A DNA stretch of 10,215 nt. Origin: Methanosarcinales archaeon (GTDB taxonomy: Archaea > Halobacteriota > Methanosarcinia > Methanosarcinales > Methanogasteraceae). Every line of letters starts with the position of its first letter. Positions within the stretch are counted from its first letter, which is position 1. Positions 1 through 5,742 of the stretch are shown here, one piece after another. Position numbers and translations under genes: made by a program. The DNA lies in contig JAUWGA010000055.1 of the NCBI GenBank assembly GCA_030606635.1, forward strand, positions 1 through 10,215. Direction: 5' to 3'. The notes beneath the pieces are model-generated. The model ran no database searches and was not told where the DNA came from. It worked only from the letters and a program-made list of their open reading frames with translations.

Positions 1-758
1 CCTGACTCGGAGACGACGACCGCAACCGCATCGGTTTCAGCGGTGATAGCTGCTGATGCTGCATGTCGTCCGCCAAGACCCTGCTGGATGCGCACCGACC
101 TAGCATCCACATCGAGATACCTGCCTGATGCGCAGACGACCCCGTCGCCAGAGATCACAAAAACGCCGTCCAGTTGCGCAAACTCCTTAAACGTCTCCCA
201 GTTGTCCCGTTCCGTGATTATCAGGTCATGCTGGTCGTGTCCTTTGAATGGGTTTAACAGGAGTTGGTGCGAGGCGCGCAGAACACTTCTTTCATCCCCG
301 ATGATGAAAGCGGTGCCGATGTGTCTTCCTTCTCTTCCTTCGAGCGCGAGTTCGAGCGCGAGTTTCATAACTGCACGGAACGCGTTCGAATTTGCCAATC
401 CCTCGCGTTCTTGCAGCGATTTTACTGCATAACTATTTCTTGGATCGTATACAATAATCGAATCAAAATGGGGACCATCGATCACCCCGACGATCGCTCC
501 ACTTATCGCGCCTTCCAGATACCCCGCGACAGCGATCTCCTGGATACGCTCATGGAGAACAACCTCTTCCTTTTCAACGTGGTTCGGGATGATCTGGTAC
601 AGCAGATCAGATGCCTGCCTCGGAATAACCACGACCGGAATCTCAGTCTCCATCCCGGCACGTTCGGAAGTGTACGAATCCGGGAGTATTATAGCAGATG
701 CGTCGATGCGTTCTGCAATATCGACTGCCGACAGGATTATTGCTTGTTTTGCCTGCAT
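1..758 (-). CDS. dacZ: Diadenylate cyclase, archaeal DacZ type (partial, C-terminus beyond left edge)
   Basis: Makes the second messenger cyclic di-AMP from two ATP; in archaea it is tied to osmotic and potassium balance. The reading frame is open from the ATG at 758 to the left edge (252 codons plus 2 bases). Residues 1-120 form an N-terminal domain typical of archaeal DacZ. The DisA_N catalytic domain follows: GREGRHIGTAFIIGD near 141-155, a DGA-type motif read here as DGV at 197-199, and the nucleotide-binding GLGGRHAA at 227-234. The frame then runs into the late-domain strand VAVVVSES. Most of the protein is therefore present and only the extreme C-terminus is missing. The start is set by a GAGGGG ribosome-binding site at 764-769, 5 nt upstream. 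It is divergent from the marker-protein operon. The Ala-to-Val change in DGA is conservative and the enzyme is probably active. Family assignment rests on motif recognition. Confidence 0.9.
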   Translation of the reverse strand, partial: MQAKQAIILSAVDIAERIDASAIILPDSYTSERAGMETEIPVVVIPRQASDLLYQIIPNHVEKEEVVLHERIQEIAVAGYLEGAISGAIVGVIDGPHFDSIIVYDPRNSYAVKSLQEREGLANSNAFRAVMKLALELALEGREGRHIGTAFIIGDERSVLRASHQLLLNPFKGHDQHDLIITERDNWETFKEFAQLDGVFVISGDGVVCASGRYLDVDARSVRIQQGLGGRHAASAAITAETDAVAVVVSES

Positions 759-774
759 AAAATCCCCTCAATTA

Positions 775-793
775 TGCATATAGATTATATGCA
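775..793. promoter_or_regulatory. Perfect 8-bp palindrome, candidate dacZ operator
   Basis: TGCATATA (775-782) and TATATGCA (786-793) are perfect inverted copies separated by GAT. The site lies 17-35 nt upstream of the dacZ start. A TATA-like minus-strand box (AATAAAAA on the plus strand, 801-808) would place the transcription start near 778, inside the palindrome. That is a typical position for an archaeal repressor operator. The symmetry is seen directly; the operator role is inferred. Confidence 0.45.
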
Positions 794-800
794 CCCATTC

Positions 801-808
801 AATAAAAA
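801..808 (-). promoter_or_regulatory. TATA-like box for dacZ
   Basis: The minus strand reads TTTTTATT here, preceded by purines. A start about 26 nt downstream would fall near 778, leaving a leader of about 20 nt that includes the ribosome-binding site at 764-769. The spacing is consistent but the box is a weak match to the archaeal consensus. Confidence 0.35.
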
Positions 809-1038
809 CCTCCCTACCCCGTGCAGGTGCTCATGAGTATGAAAATGGTTGACAACCCCGCATCGAGGCTGTCGCCATCTGGTGTTAAGATCCTGTGCTA
901 TAGAAGATTACGACCCCTTAAAGCCATTGTTATATCATCCAAAATCAAAAACAAACATATCTTTCAACTCCATATCCATGTAATATGACATCCTCGATGA
1001 ACCGCAAACTATTTTAGTTCCTATGATTCCAGACATAT
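809..1038. other. Intergenic DNA between dacZ and the marker operon
   Basis: No credible gene is visible; short frames here lack ribosome-binding sites and coding character. It holds an 8-bp palindrome CTCATGAG (832-839). CATATCCAT occurs at 971-979 and again at 1034-1042, close to the putative mmp5 TATA box. Nothing else stands out. Confidence 0.5.
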
Positions 1039-1048
1039 CCATATACCA
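1039..1048 (+). promoter_or_regulatory. TATA-like promoter of the marker-protein operon
   Basis: CCATATACCA has its TATA core at 1041-1045. A start about 26 nt downstream would lie near 1069, giving a leader of about 12 nt that just contains the ribosome-binding site AAGGTGA (1071-1077) ahead of the ATG at 1081. Inferred from spacing and composition only. Confidence 0.45.
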
Positions 1049-1080
1049 AAATCGATCATACCATATCAACAAGGTGAAAC

Positions 1081-1542
1081 ATGGCGAATATATTCATTTA
1101 TCCAAGCAACAGTCTGATCCTGTACGATCTGGTCGAGCGTTTCGGTCACAAACCGCTTGCGGTCATGCAGGAGATCAGGAAGAGGGTCACGACAGTAGGA
1201 ATCGACTCGCCGCCGCTTAATATCACGCCTGAGGATCCGAAGATCGGGCTTAAGTACGCTGCTGTCGAGGTGCCTGCCGGTGTGCGCGGGCGCATGTCGC
1301 TTCTGGATCCGCTACTTGAGGCGGCAGAGGCGGCAATCCTTGTCGAAGACGCGCCGATCGGGTTCGGGTGTATGGGCTGCCAGCGGACAAGCGAACTTGT
1401 GGGGTTCCTGATACGCGCAAAACGTATCCCGATTCTCGAACTGAATTATCCGACATCTGATGATGCGGCGGAGAATTTTGTGTACCAGATATCCGAGTTC
1501 TTAAATGGACTTGGAGATGGTAAGGAGGCAAAGAATGAATGA
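1081..1542 (+). CDS. Methanogenesis marker protein 5
   Basis: A small (153 aa) protein found almost only in MCR-bearing archaea; its biochemical role is not established. The N-terminus MANIFIYPSNSLIL, the LVERFGH segment and the central GFGCMGCQRTSEL block (residues 94-106, Cys97 and Cys100 as CxxC) followed by RIPILELNYP are the features by which I recognise the family. Length is close to the usual 140-150 aa. The start ATG has a strong AAGGTGA site 3 nt upstream, longer than the start-codon alternatives in this frame. It is the first gene of an operon and its 3' end overlaps the marker 15 gene by 8 nt, so translational coupling is likely. The CxxC pair could bind metal or a cluster; that is inference. 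Marker 6, often found beside marker 5, is not here. Confidence 0.85.
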   Translation: MANIFIYPSNSLILYDLVERFGHKPLAVMQEIRKRVTTVGIDSPPLNITPEDPKIGLKYAAVEVPAGVRGRMSLLDPLLEAAEAAILVEDAPIGFGCMGCQRTSELVGFLIRAKRIPILELNYPTSDDAAENFVYQISEFLNGLGDGKEAKNE

Positions 1543-2767
1543 AATCGAGGTCGCGCAGATATCCTGTGGTTCCGAATACACAGGAATTCAAGGAGAGATC
1601 GAATCGGCAGCAGAGCGGGTTGGCGCAAAAATTATCTTCCCGGACATCGATCTCGAGGAAGTGGAGGCGGCAGAAGCAAAGTTTGGGCTCAAGGTGACGA
1701 GTCCCGACCTTAAACTGATGCTTGCCCGCGCAATCTCGATTGTCGAGGGACGCACCACCGCCGATGCTGTCTTCATCGGGACTTGTTTCAGGTGCGCAGA
1801 GGGCGCGCTCGTCAGAAACGAGATTCGCAGGTACATCCATGATAAATCAGGGCTTCCTGTGATCAGTTACTCTTATACCGAACGCACCACCGCAGACACG
1901 CTTCTCACAAGGATGGAGGCACTGTCAACCATCGCAAAGAGGCGCAGTCTGCTTGCACGCGAGAAACAGTCCGGGCTTACAGCTGGAATCGACTCAGGAT
2001 CGACCACCACAAAGGCGGTGATCATGCAAGACAACGAGATTCTCGGATTCGGATGGGTCAGTTCCACCGATGTGCTGGAGAGCGCGGAAGAGGCTTACTC
2101 AATCGCTCTTAAGGAATCCGGAATCGAAAGGGATGCGGTTCAGGCGATCGGGGTGACCGGATACGGCAGATTCATACTGGGAAAGTCATTCAATGCCGAT
2201 CTGGTCCAGGAAGAGATCACAGTGAACTCAAAAGGCGCGGTCTACCTTGCTGACCGGCAGAAGGGCGCAGCGACCGTAATCGATATCGGCGGGATGGACA
2301 ACAAGGCGATATCGGTGCAGGATGGAATCCCGGGAATCTTTACGATGGGCGGGATCTGTGCCGGCGCATCAGGGCGCTTCCTTGAGATGACTGCAAAGCG
2401 TCTTGGCGTTGACATCACCGAACTTGGCAAACTTGCGCTTGCAGGTATGGCATCCGAGATCTCGATGAACAGCTACTGTATCGTATTCGGCATCCAGAGT
2501 CTTGTGAACTCGCTATCGAAGGGGGCGCGTCACGCGGATATCGCGGCGGCGGCTTGTTACAGCGTGGCAGAGCAGGTCTTTGAGCAGCAACTCCAGGAGA
2601 TTGAGGTGCGTGAGCCAGTGATCATGGTCGGAGGCACGGCACTCATCGAGGGGCTACCGCAAGCGATGCGCGAACTGCTGCAAGTAGAGGTGATCGTGCC
2701 GCCTTATGCGCAGTTGATCGGCGCTGTCGGCTCCGCTCTCCTATCATCGGGCTTCATCGAGGAGTGA
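1535..2767 (+). CDS. Methanogenesis marker protein 15 (BadF/BcrA/HgdC-type ATPase)
   Basis: An ASKHA-fold ATPase of the family that couples ATP hydrolysis to very-low-potential electron transfer (activators of 2-hydroxyacyl-CoA dehydratases and benzoyl-CoA reductase). In MCR archaea the likely job is in cofactor or MCR activation, but this is not proven for marker 15. At 410 aa it has an N-terminal domain of about 145 residues with Cys84 and Cys87 (CFRC), then phosphate loop 1 GIDSGSTTTK at 151-160, DIGGMDNKAI at 250-259, GGICAGASGRFLE with Cys275, and SYCIVFG with Cys315. Cys275 and Cys315 match the two HgdC-type cysteines that hold one [4Fe-4S] cluster between two subunits. GGTALIEGL and the C-terminal GAVGSALLS complete the fold. 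The ATG at 1535 is chosen over an in-frame one at 1505 because TAAGGAGG (1521-1528) lies 6 nt before it. Confidence 0.88.
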   Translation: MNEIEVAQISCGSEYTGIQGEIESAAERVGAKIIFPDIDLEEVEAAEAKFGLKVTSPDLKLMLARAISIVEGRTTADAVFIGTCFRCAEGALVRNEIRRYIHDKSGLPVISYSYTERTTADTLLTRMEALSTIAKRRSLLAREKQSGLTAGIDSGSTTTKAVIMQDNEILGFGWVSSTDVLESAEEAYSIALKESGIERDAVQAIGVTGYGRFILGKSFNADLVQEEITVNSKGAVYLADRQKGAATVIDIGGMDNKAISVQDGIPGIFTMGGICAGASGRFLEMTAKRLGVDITELGKLALAGMASEISMNSYCIVFGIQSLVNSLSKGARHADIAAAACYSVAEQVFEQQLQEIEVREPVIMVGGTALIEGLPQAMRELLQVEVIVPPYAQLIGAVGSALLSSGFIEE

Positions 2768-2775
2768 CAAGTGCC

Positions 2776-3372
2776 ATGAAGCCGCTCGAAGTGTTCAGGG
2801 TCGAGTCTCCGGATAGAGCCGGCGCCGAATCTTATGAATCAGTGATCCGCGACGTACTTGCTGATCTGGAACTCACCACCGTATTGGGGCGCCTGTGGAT
2901 ATGGATCGATCCTTCTGAACCGGTTTTCATCTTCTGTGCGCTGATAAGAACCGGCATTCCACCGGTCTATGTCAAGGATATGGCAGATATCTCGACAGGT
3001 GCGCCGAGTGTTAAACAGGTGGAGCTGAAACTCACTAACGAAGAGCATGTCTCGACGCTCTTAAACATTCTCTGGATCGAGTACGGACGCGAGAACGTCT
3101 CGCAGCCAGAGAAGAAAGTGATAACGATAGACACCGAAGACAAGGACGAAGTTGCAGAAAAGCTTGCAGACGTGGTCATCGCGGATCCGCGCAGGGAGAT
3201 CGAGTCGAGACTTGCCGATGCGCTGCTCCGGATCACACCAGAGGGTTTTCGGGTGCGGCATCACGTTTCAACCGGCTCGGAGATGTTATTTGTGGCATCA
3301 GAGGATTCTATAAAGCCCGAGTGGATCAAAAAAGCTGAGGATATAATGGATCAACTGAAGGAGGATTTATAA
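2776..3372 (+). CDS. Methanogenesis marker protein 17
   Basis: A 198-aa protein specific to MCR-bearing archaea. Its family is reported as a component of the ATP-dependent MCR activation complex together with McrC and marker 7. Recognised from EVFRVESPDRAGAESYESVIRDVL at the N-terminus, the following LGRLWIWIDPSEPVFI segment and its place directly before marker 7. There is only one cysteine (in FIFCAL), so it probably does not bind a cluster by itself. Residues 100 to the end are charged and probably helical. An in-frame GTG at 2764 overlaps both the marker 15 stop codon and the only good ribosome-binding site (GAGGAG, 2759-2764), so the ATG at 2776 is the better start. The stop TAA shares one base with the marker 7 ATG. 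Confidence 0.8.
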   Translation: MKPLEVFRVESPDRAGAESYESVIRDVLADLELTTVLGRLWIWIDPSEPVFIFCALIRTGIPPVYVKDMADISTGAPSVKQVELKLTNEEHVSTLLNILWIEYGRENVSQPEKKVITIDTEDKDEVAEKLADVVIADPRREIESRLADALLRITPEGFRVRHHVSTGSEMLFVASEDSIKPEWIKKAEDIMDQLKEDL

Positions 3373-4295
3373 TGCTTGAACCGATCATGTATGAGGGCGG
3401 CGTCTTCAAACATAACCTTGTCATCGAACTCATAGAGGATCTCGGCGGATATGTCCTCCAGACCAATTTCATGCAGACCGAGGTCATGATCCAGATGCTC
3501 TGCCCGCACGAAGACATATCCATGCTCGAAGATCTGGCAAAGGAACTCCGCGCCAAGATCACGAGAGCGCCGCTTACAGGCACAGACATTATCGTGATCG
3601 CGCCAACACTGGCGTACCATCATCTTCCGCACCATTCTTGTGATGTGGCAGAGTATATGCGCAGGTTTGGAGCAAACACGACGCTGATTGGGCTTGCAAG
3701 AGGTGTCGGGCGGCGGGTTGCGCAGATATCTGCAAAAGAACGTGCACTGATCAACGAGCACGATATTGCGGTCTTTACGCTTGGAAACTTCGAAGACTGC
3801 CTGATAAACAAGAAGTACGTCCTCTACAAGGATCTCGACGTGCCCTGCATCATCACAGGTACGCCAGAACTTCAAAAGCCACCGGTGTATGCGACAGACT
3901 ATGTCGGGCATCTTGGAAGAATCGCGCACCGGCTGAAAGGTGAAAGCGAACTTGACGCTCTTGATCGGCTGGTCGAGACTGTTGGCAAAACCCTCGATGA
4001 GCATCGGGTTGAGATATCAAAGGATCCACTGACCACCCAGCCGGCACGCATCATGAAGGAGATCAAGGAACAGATTCCAAAAATCAATGAATCCCTCTCT
4101 CCATCCCCTATCACGCTGCAACTCATGGGTGCCCGCGTAAAACTGTCTTATCCGCAGTATAAGGAAGCTATCGAGAATATAACATTCGAGGAGGGTGTTA
4201 CCCTACGCGAGATCGCAACGGTGCTGCCGTCAGGGGTACGTGATTATATATTAATAAGAATATTACCGAAATCGGTGACCGGTTTCGTTATTTAG
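3372..4295 (+). CDS. Methanogenesis marker protein 7
   Basis: A 307-aa protein whose family is reported in the MCR activation complex, which carries nitrogenase-cofactor-like iron-sulfur clusters and reduces Ni(II)-F430 to Ni(I). Family signatures read here are EPIMYEGGVFKHN at the N-terminus, HHLPHHSCDVAEYMRRFGA with Cys90 and several histidines, IGLARGVGRR, FTLGNFEDC with Cys133, VPCIITGTPE with Cys149, YVGHLGRIAHRL, ALDRLVE, and SPSPITLQLMGARVKL near the end. Length and block order are those of the usual protein. The cysteines and histidines are candidate cluster ligands, but which ones bind is not visible from sequence. The start overlaps the marker 17 stop (TAATG) and has AAGGAGG at 3358-3364, 7 nt upstream. 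A small hairpin sits on the last codons. Confidence 0.88.
   Translation: MLEPIMYEGGVFKHNLVIELIEDLGGYVLQTNFMQTEVMIQMLCPHEDISMLEDLAKELRAKITRAPLTGTDIIVIAPTLAYHHLPHHSCDVAEYMRRFGANTTLIGLARGVGRRVAQISAKERALINEHDIAVFTLGNFEDCLINKKYVLYKDLDVPCIITGTPELQKPPVYATDYVGHLGRIAHRLKGESELDALDRLVETVGKTLDEHRVEISKDPLTTQPARIMKEIKEQIPKINESLSPSPITLQLMGARVKLSYPQYKEAIENITFEEGVTLREIATVLPSGVRDYILIRILPKSVTGFVI
4268..4288 (+). terminator. Hairpin at the 3' end of the marker 7 gene
   Basis: CGAAATCGG (4268-4276) and CCGGTTTCG (4280-4288) form a 9-bp stem with one G-U pair and a 3-nt loop, followed by TTATTT. It lies inside the last marker 7 codons. It could attenuate transcription or mark an RNA processing point before the next gene. 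The downstream U-tract is poor, so a strong terminator is unlikely. Confidence 0.3.
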
Positions 4296-4323
4296 ACGTT
4301 AGGATCGGAGTCAGGAGGCACGA

Positions 4324-4794
4324 ATGGACATTGAGAAGATTCAGAGGATCATGAGGATGGATCCTGAGGAGGCGACTGAGGAACTGCTTGAGAGCGTTGA
4401 GAAGTACTACGGCGAGATACCATACATCCTGCAGTTTATGAAGGAGACTCCGGAACTACTGGTTCCAAAGATTCTCTACGACAGCGCGATCATACGGGAG
4501 TTCAAACGTCTCGACCCGAAGACGGTTGAACTGATCTCAATAGGCGTATCTGCTGCGGTCAGGTGCGATCACTGCCTAAAAATGCATATCCGCGTCGCAG
4601 AGAAACTCGGGTTGTCAAAGGAAGAGATCTTTGATGCGATCCTGATCGCTGGCACGCTCTCGAACGCGACCGTGCTCGCTTATGCCACGCGGGTGCTGGA
4701 CTCGGAGACCGGAACCAAGCGCGGGTCTGGCTGCACAGTCTGTGATGTTGGATGCAATGGCTGCGACGAGGATGATGAGGAACCCGTGAAGTGA
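4324..4794 (+). CDS. AhpD-like carboxymuconolactone decarboxylase-family protein with Cys-rich tail
   Basis: A 156-aa all-helical protein of the CMD/AhpD fold; relatives are thiol peroxidase adaptors or disulfide reductases. The AhpD catalytic set is complete and correctly spaced: Glu69, then CDHCLKMH with Cys81, Cys84 and His88 (Glu to first Cys 12, second Cys to His 4). After the domain comes a tail with GCTVCDVGCNGC (Cys137, Cys140, Cys144, Cys147) and then an acidic stretch. Ordinary AhpD-like proteins do not need such a tail, which looks suited to metal or iron-sulfur cluster binding. The ATG has AGGAGG at 4313-4318 as its ribosome-binding site. It lies 28 nt after marker 7 on the same strand, so it is probably the last gene of the operon. 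The substrate is unknown; a redox role in MCR activation is inferred from position only. Confidence 0.8.
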   Translation: MDIEKIQRIMRMDPEEATEELLESVEKYYGEIPYILQFMKETPELLVPKILYDSAIIREFKRLDPKTVELISIGVSAAVRCDHCLKMHIRVAEKLGLSKEEIFDAILIAGTLSNATVLAYATRVLDSETGTKRGSGCTVCDVGCNGCDEDDEEPVK

Positions 4795-4927
4795 GAACGC
4801 TTCAGATCCATCGTTCGCGGGCATGTTGCAATGACTCCGCCACCGGATCAGATCGAATATCCGTAATTACTTCGGTGTATTGATTGATCTCCTGATTACG
4901 ATTCTCAGGTTTTCTGGCAAGAAAAAT

Positions 4928-4946
4928 AACCGCGGAGGACGCAGAG
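4928..4946 (+). repeat. 19-bp repeat, copy 1
   Basis: AACCGCGGAGGACGCAGAG is present here on the plus strand and exactly, in inverted orientation, at 5689-5707. The two copies flank the C_GCAxxG gene. The composition resembles dispersed intergenic repeats built on an 18-nt unit that occur widely in prokaryotic genomes. A run of seven T follows one base later. Confidence 0.75.
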
Positions 4947-4954
4947 CTTTTTTT
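4947..4954 (+). terminator. T-tract, possible operon terminator
   Basis: A run of seven T (4948-4954) on the plus strand, about 150 nt after the AhpD-like stop. Archaeal RNA polymerase can terminate at T-tracts without a hairpin, so this is a plausible end for the marker operon transcript. Distance from the stop codon makes it uncertain. Confidence 0.35.
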
Positions 4955-4971
4955 GTCATCTTCTATAATAA

Positions 4972-5008
4972 TTACTTTTAAGGTTAACAATATTTTACCT
5001 AAAAGTAA
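4972..5008. terminator. AT-rich inverted repeat, possible bidirectional terminator
   Basis: TTACTTTTA (4972-4980) pairs perfectly with TAAAAGTAA (5000-5008). After a one-base bulge, GGT (4982-4984) pairs with ACC (4997-4999), giving a 12-bp stem with a 12-nt loop. It sits between two convergent genes, which fits a shared terminator. A protein-binding site is the alternative. Confidence 0.45.
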
Positions 5009-5023
5009 ATCAGAAATTTTGGA

Positions 5024-5045
5024 ATGCGCGCGTGTGCGTACATGT
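5024..5045. other. Alternating purine/pyrimidine tract (Z-DNA-prone)
   Basis: All 22 bases from 5024 to 5045 alternate strictly between purine and pyrimidine, with a GC-rich core GCGCGCGTGTGCGT at 5026-5039. Such tracts favour the left-handed Z form under negative supercoiling, which is expected between converging genes only if upstream torsion reaches it. The pattern is direct; the structural role is inferred. Confidence 0.5.
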
Positions 5046-5074
5046 TCTGAAGTTGTAAGGAATTAGGTTTTGTC

Positions 5075-5620
5075 TCATTTTTGTTTTCGTTTGGAAAAAT
5101 GTGGATTGTGTTCCAAAATTTCCTTCACGGTCCATCTGGCAAGGTCTCCGGTTACTTCTTTGCAGGCAGGATGCGCACGCGATAGACTCATAAATTCTTG
5201 CATAGCCTCAGGATTGGTGAATCTGTAGGATTTTCCCAAGAGATGGAACTGAACCTCCTGACATGTTATGTGACCGTATTTCTCCTGCATCTTTTTACCC
5301 ACCTCAGCAACCACACTGGTGACGTTGAGCATCTTCATCATGTCCTCGGGTTCCTCCTTTGTAAGGCCGAAACTATAGCTTATTGCCATAGCGGCACCAG
5401 CCATGGCACCACATGTTCCAATAGCCATGTTGCCAGTTCCACCGACAAAACCTATGGCAGCTTTCCAAACGTCATCAACCGCAGGATCATCTTCGTAGCC
5501 CAGAGTGTCCATAACCGCAGCAAAAACACCAGGGGCACAGGCATACCGCATCAAATAATCAGACCCACGATTGTAGGCCTCCTCCAAAACTTCTATATCT
5601 ATTTCTGATTTTTCCGTCAT
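5075..5620 (-). CDS. C_GCAxxG_C_C family redox-active protein
   Basis: Member of a family of predicted redox-active proteins with four conserved cysteines and a CGAxxG motif; the reaction is unknown. Of the 181 residues, Cys28 lies in RYACAPGV, Cys70 starts CGAMAG (70-75), Cys120 lies in HITCQEVQ and Cys153 in HPACKEV, so all four family cysteines are present. A glycine-rich stretch GFVGGTGN precedes CGAMAG as in the family. The protein is somewhat longer than the usual 140 or so residues. An in-frame TTG at 5623 is possible, but the ATG at 5620 is better placed, 6 nt after AGGAGGGT (5627-5634). The gene has its own promoter and stands alone, flanked by inverted 19-bp repeats. Relatives often lie near transporter genes; none is visible here. 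Confidence 0.85.
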   Translation of the reverse strand: MTEKSEIDIEVLEEAYNRGSDYLMRYACAPGVFAAVMDTLGYEDDPAVDDVWKAAIGFVGGTGNMAIGTCGAMAGAAMAISYSFGLTKEEPEDMMKMLNVTSVVAEVGKKMQEKYGHITCQEVQFHLLGKSYRFTNPEAMQEFMSLSRAHPACKEVTGDLARWTVKEILEHNPHFSKRKQK

Positions 5621-5655
5621 CAAGTGACCCTCCTAATGAGTTTCCTCTTTTATCA

Positions 5656-5668
5656 TTAAAAATTTTTT
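5656..5668 (-). promoter_or_regulatory. TATA-like promoter of the C_GCAxxG gene
   Basis: The minus strand reads AAAAAATTTTTAAT across 5656-5669. A start about 26 nt downstream would fall near 5636, giving a short leader that holds the AGGAGGGT ribosome-binding site. The spacing fits archaeal promoters well; inferred. Confidence 0.45.
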
Positions 5669-5680
5669 CGTAACAGAGTT

Positions 5681-5707
5681 TCCGCGGTCTCTGCGTCCTC
5701 CGCGGTT
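5681..5707 (-). repeat. 19-bp repeat, copy 2 (inverted), with a partial second unit
   Basis: Positions 5689-5707 are the exact reverse complement of the repeat at 4928-4946. On the minus strand the full unit is followed directly by a truncated second unit (ACCGCGGA, 5681-5688), giving an 18-nt period with the palindrome CCGCGG at 5682-5687 and 5700-5705. CAGAG at 5674-5678 can also pair with CTCTG at 5689-5693, so the copy may serve as a weak terminator for aroC. Confidence 0.7.
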
Positions 5708-5742
5708 GAATTCCATGCTTTAATCCCCGTGATATGCTCTGT

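Larger units (their letters stand above)
4795..5074. other. Gap between convergent genes
   Basis: About 280 bp separate the AhpD-like gene (plus) from the C_GCAxxG gene (minus). No credible gene is visible. The gap contains a 19-bp repeat copy (4928-4946) ending next to a run of seven T (4948-4954), an AT-rich inverted repeat (4972-5008) and a 22-nt alternating purine/pyrimidine tract (5024-5045). The first 130 bp show nothing notable. Confidence 0.6.

Noticed and set aside
339..362. Exact tandem 12-bp repeat TTCGAGCGCGAG
   Set aside because: It lies inside dacZ and codes for LALELALE in a helix where the family normally has a similar LALE-rich stretch; explained by protein sequence.
264..836. 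190-codon open frame on the plus strand
   Set aside because: It is antisense to dacZ, which has clear family motifs and a good ribosome-binding site; the translation looks like no protein family.
1250..1840. 196-codon open frame on the minus strand
   Set aside because: It spans the junction of markers 5 and 15 in antisense and has no ribosome-binding site or recognisable motif.
3351..4004. 217-codon open frame on the minus strand
   Set aside because: It lies wholly opposite marker 7, a well-recognised protein; the translation is cysteine- and arginine-rich and looks random.
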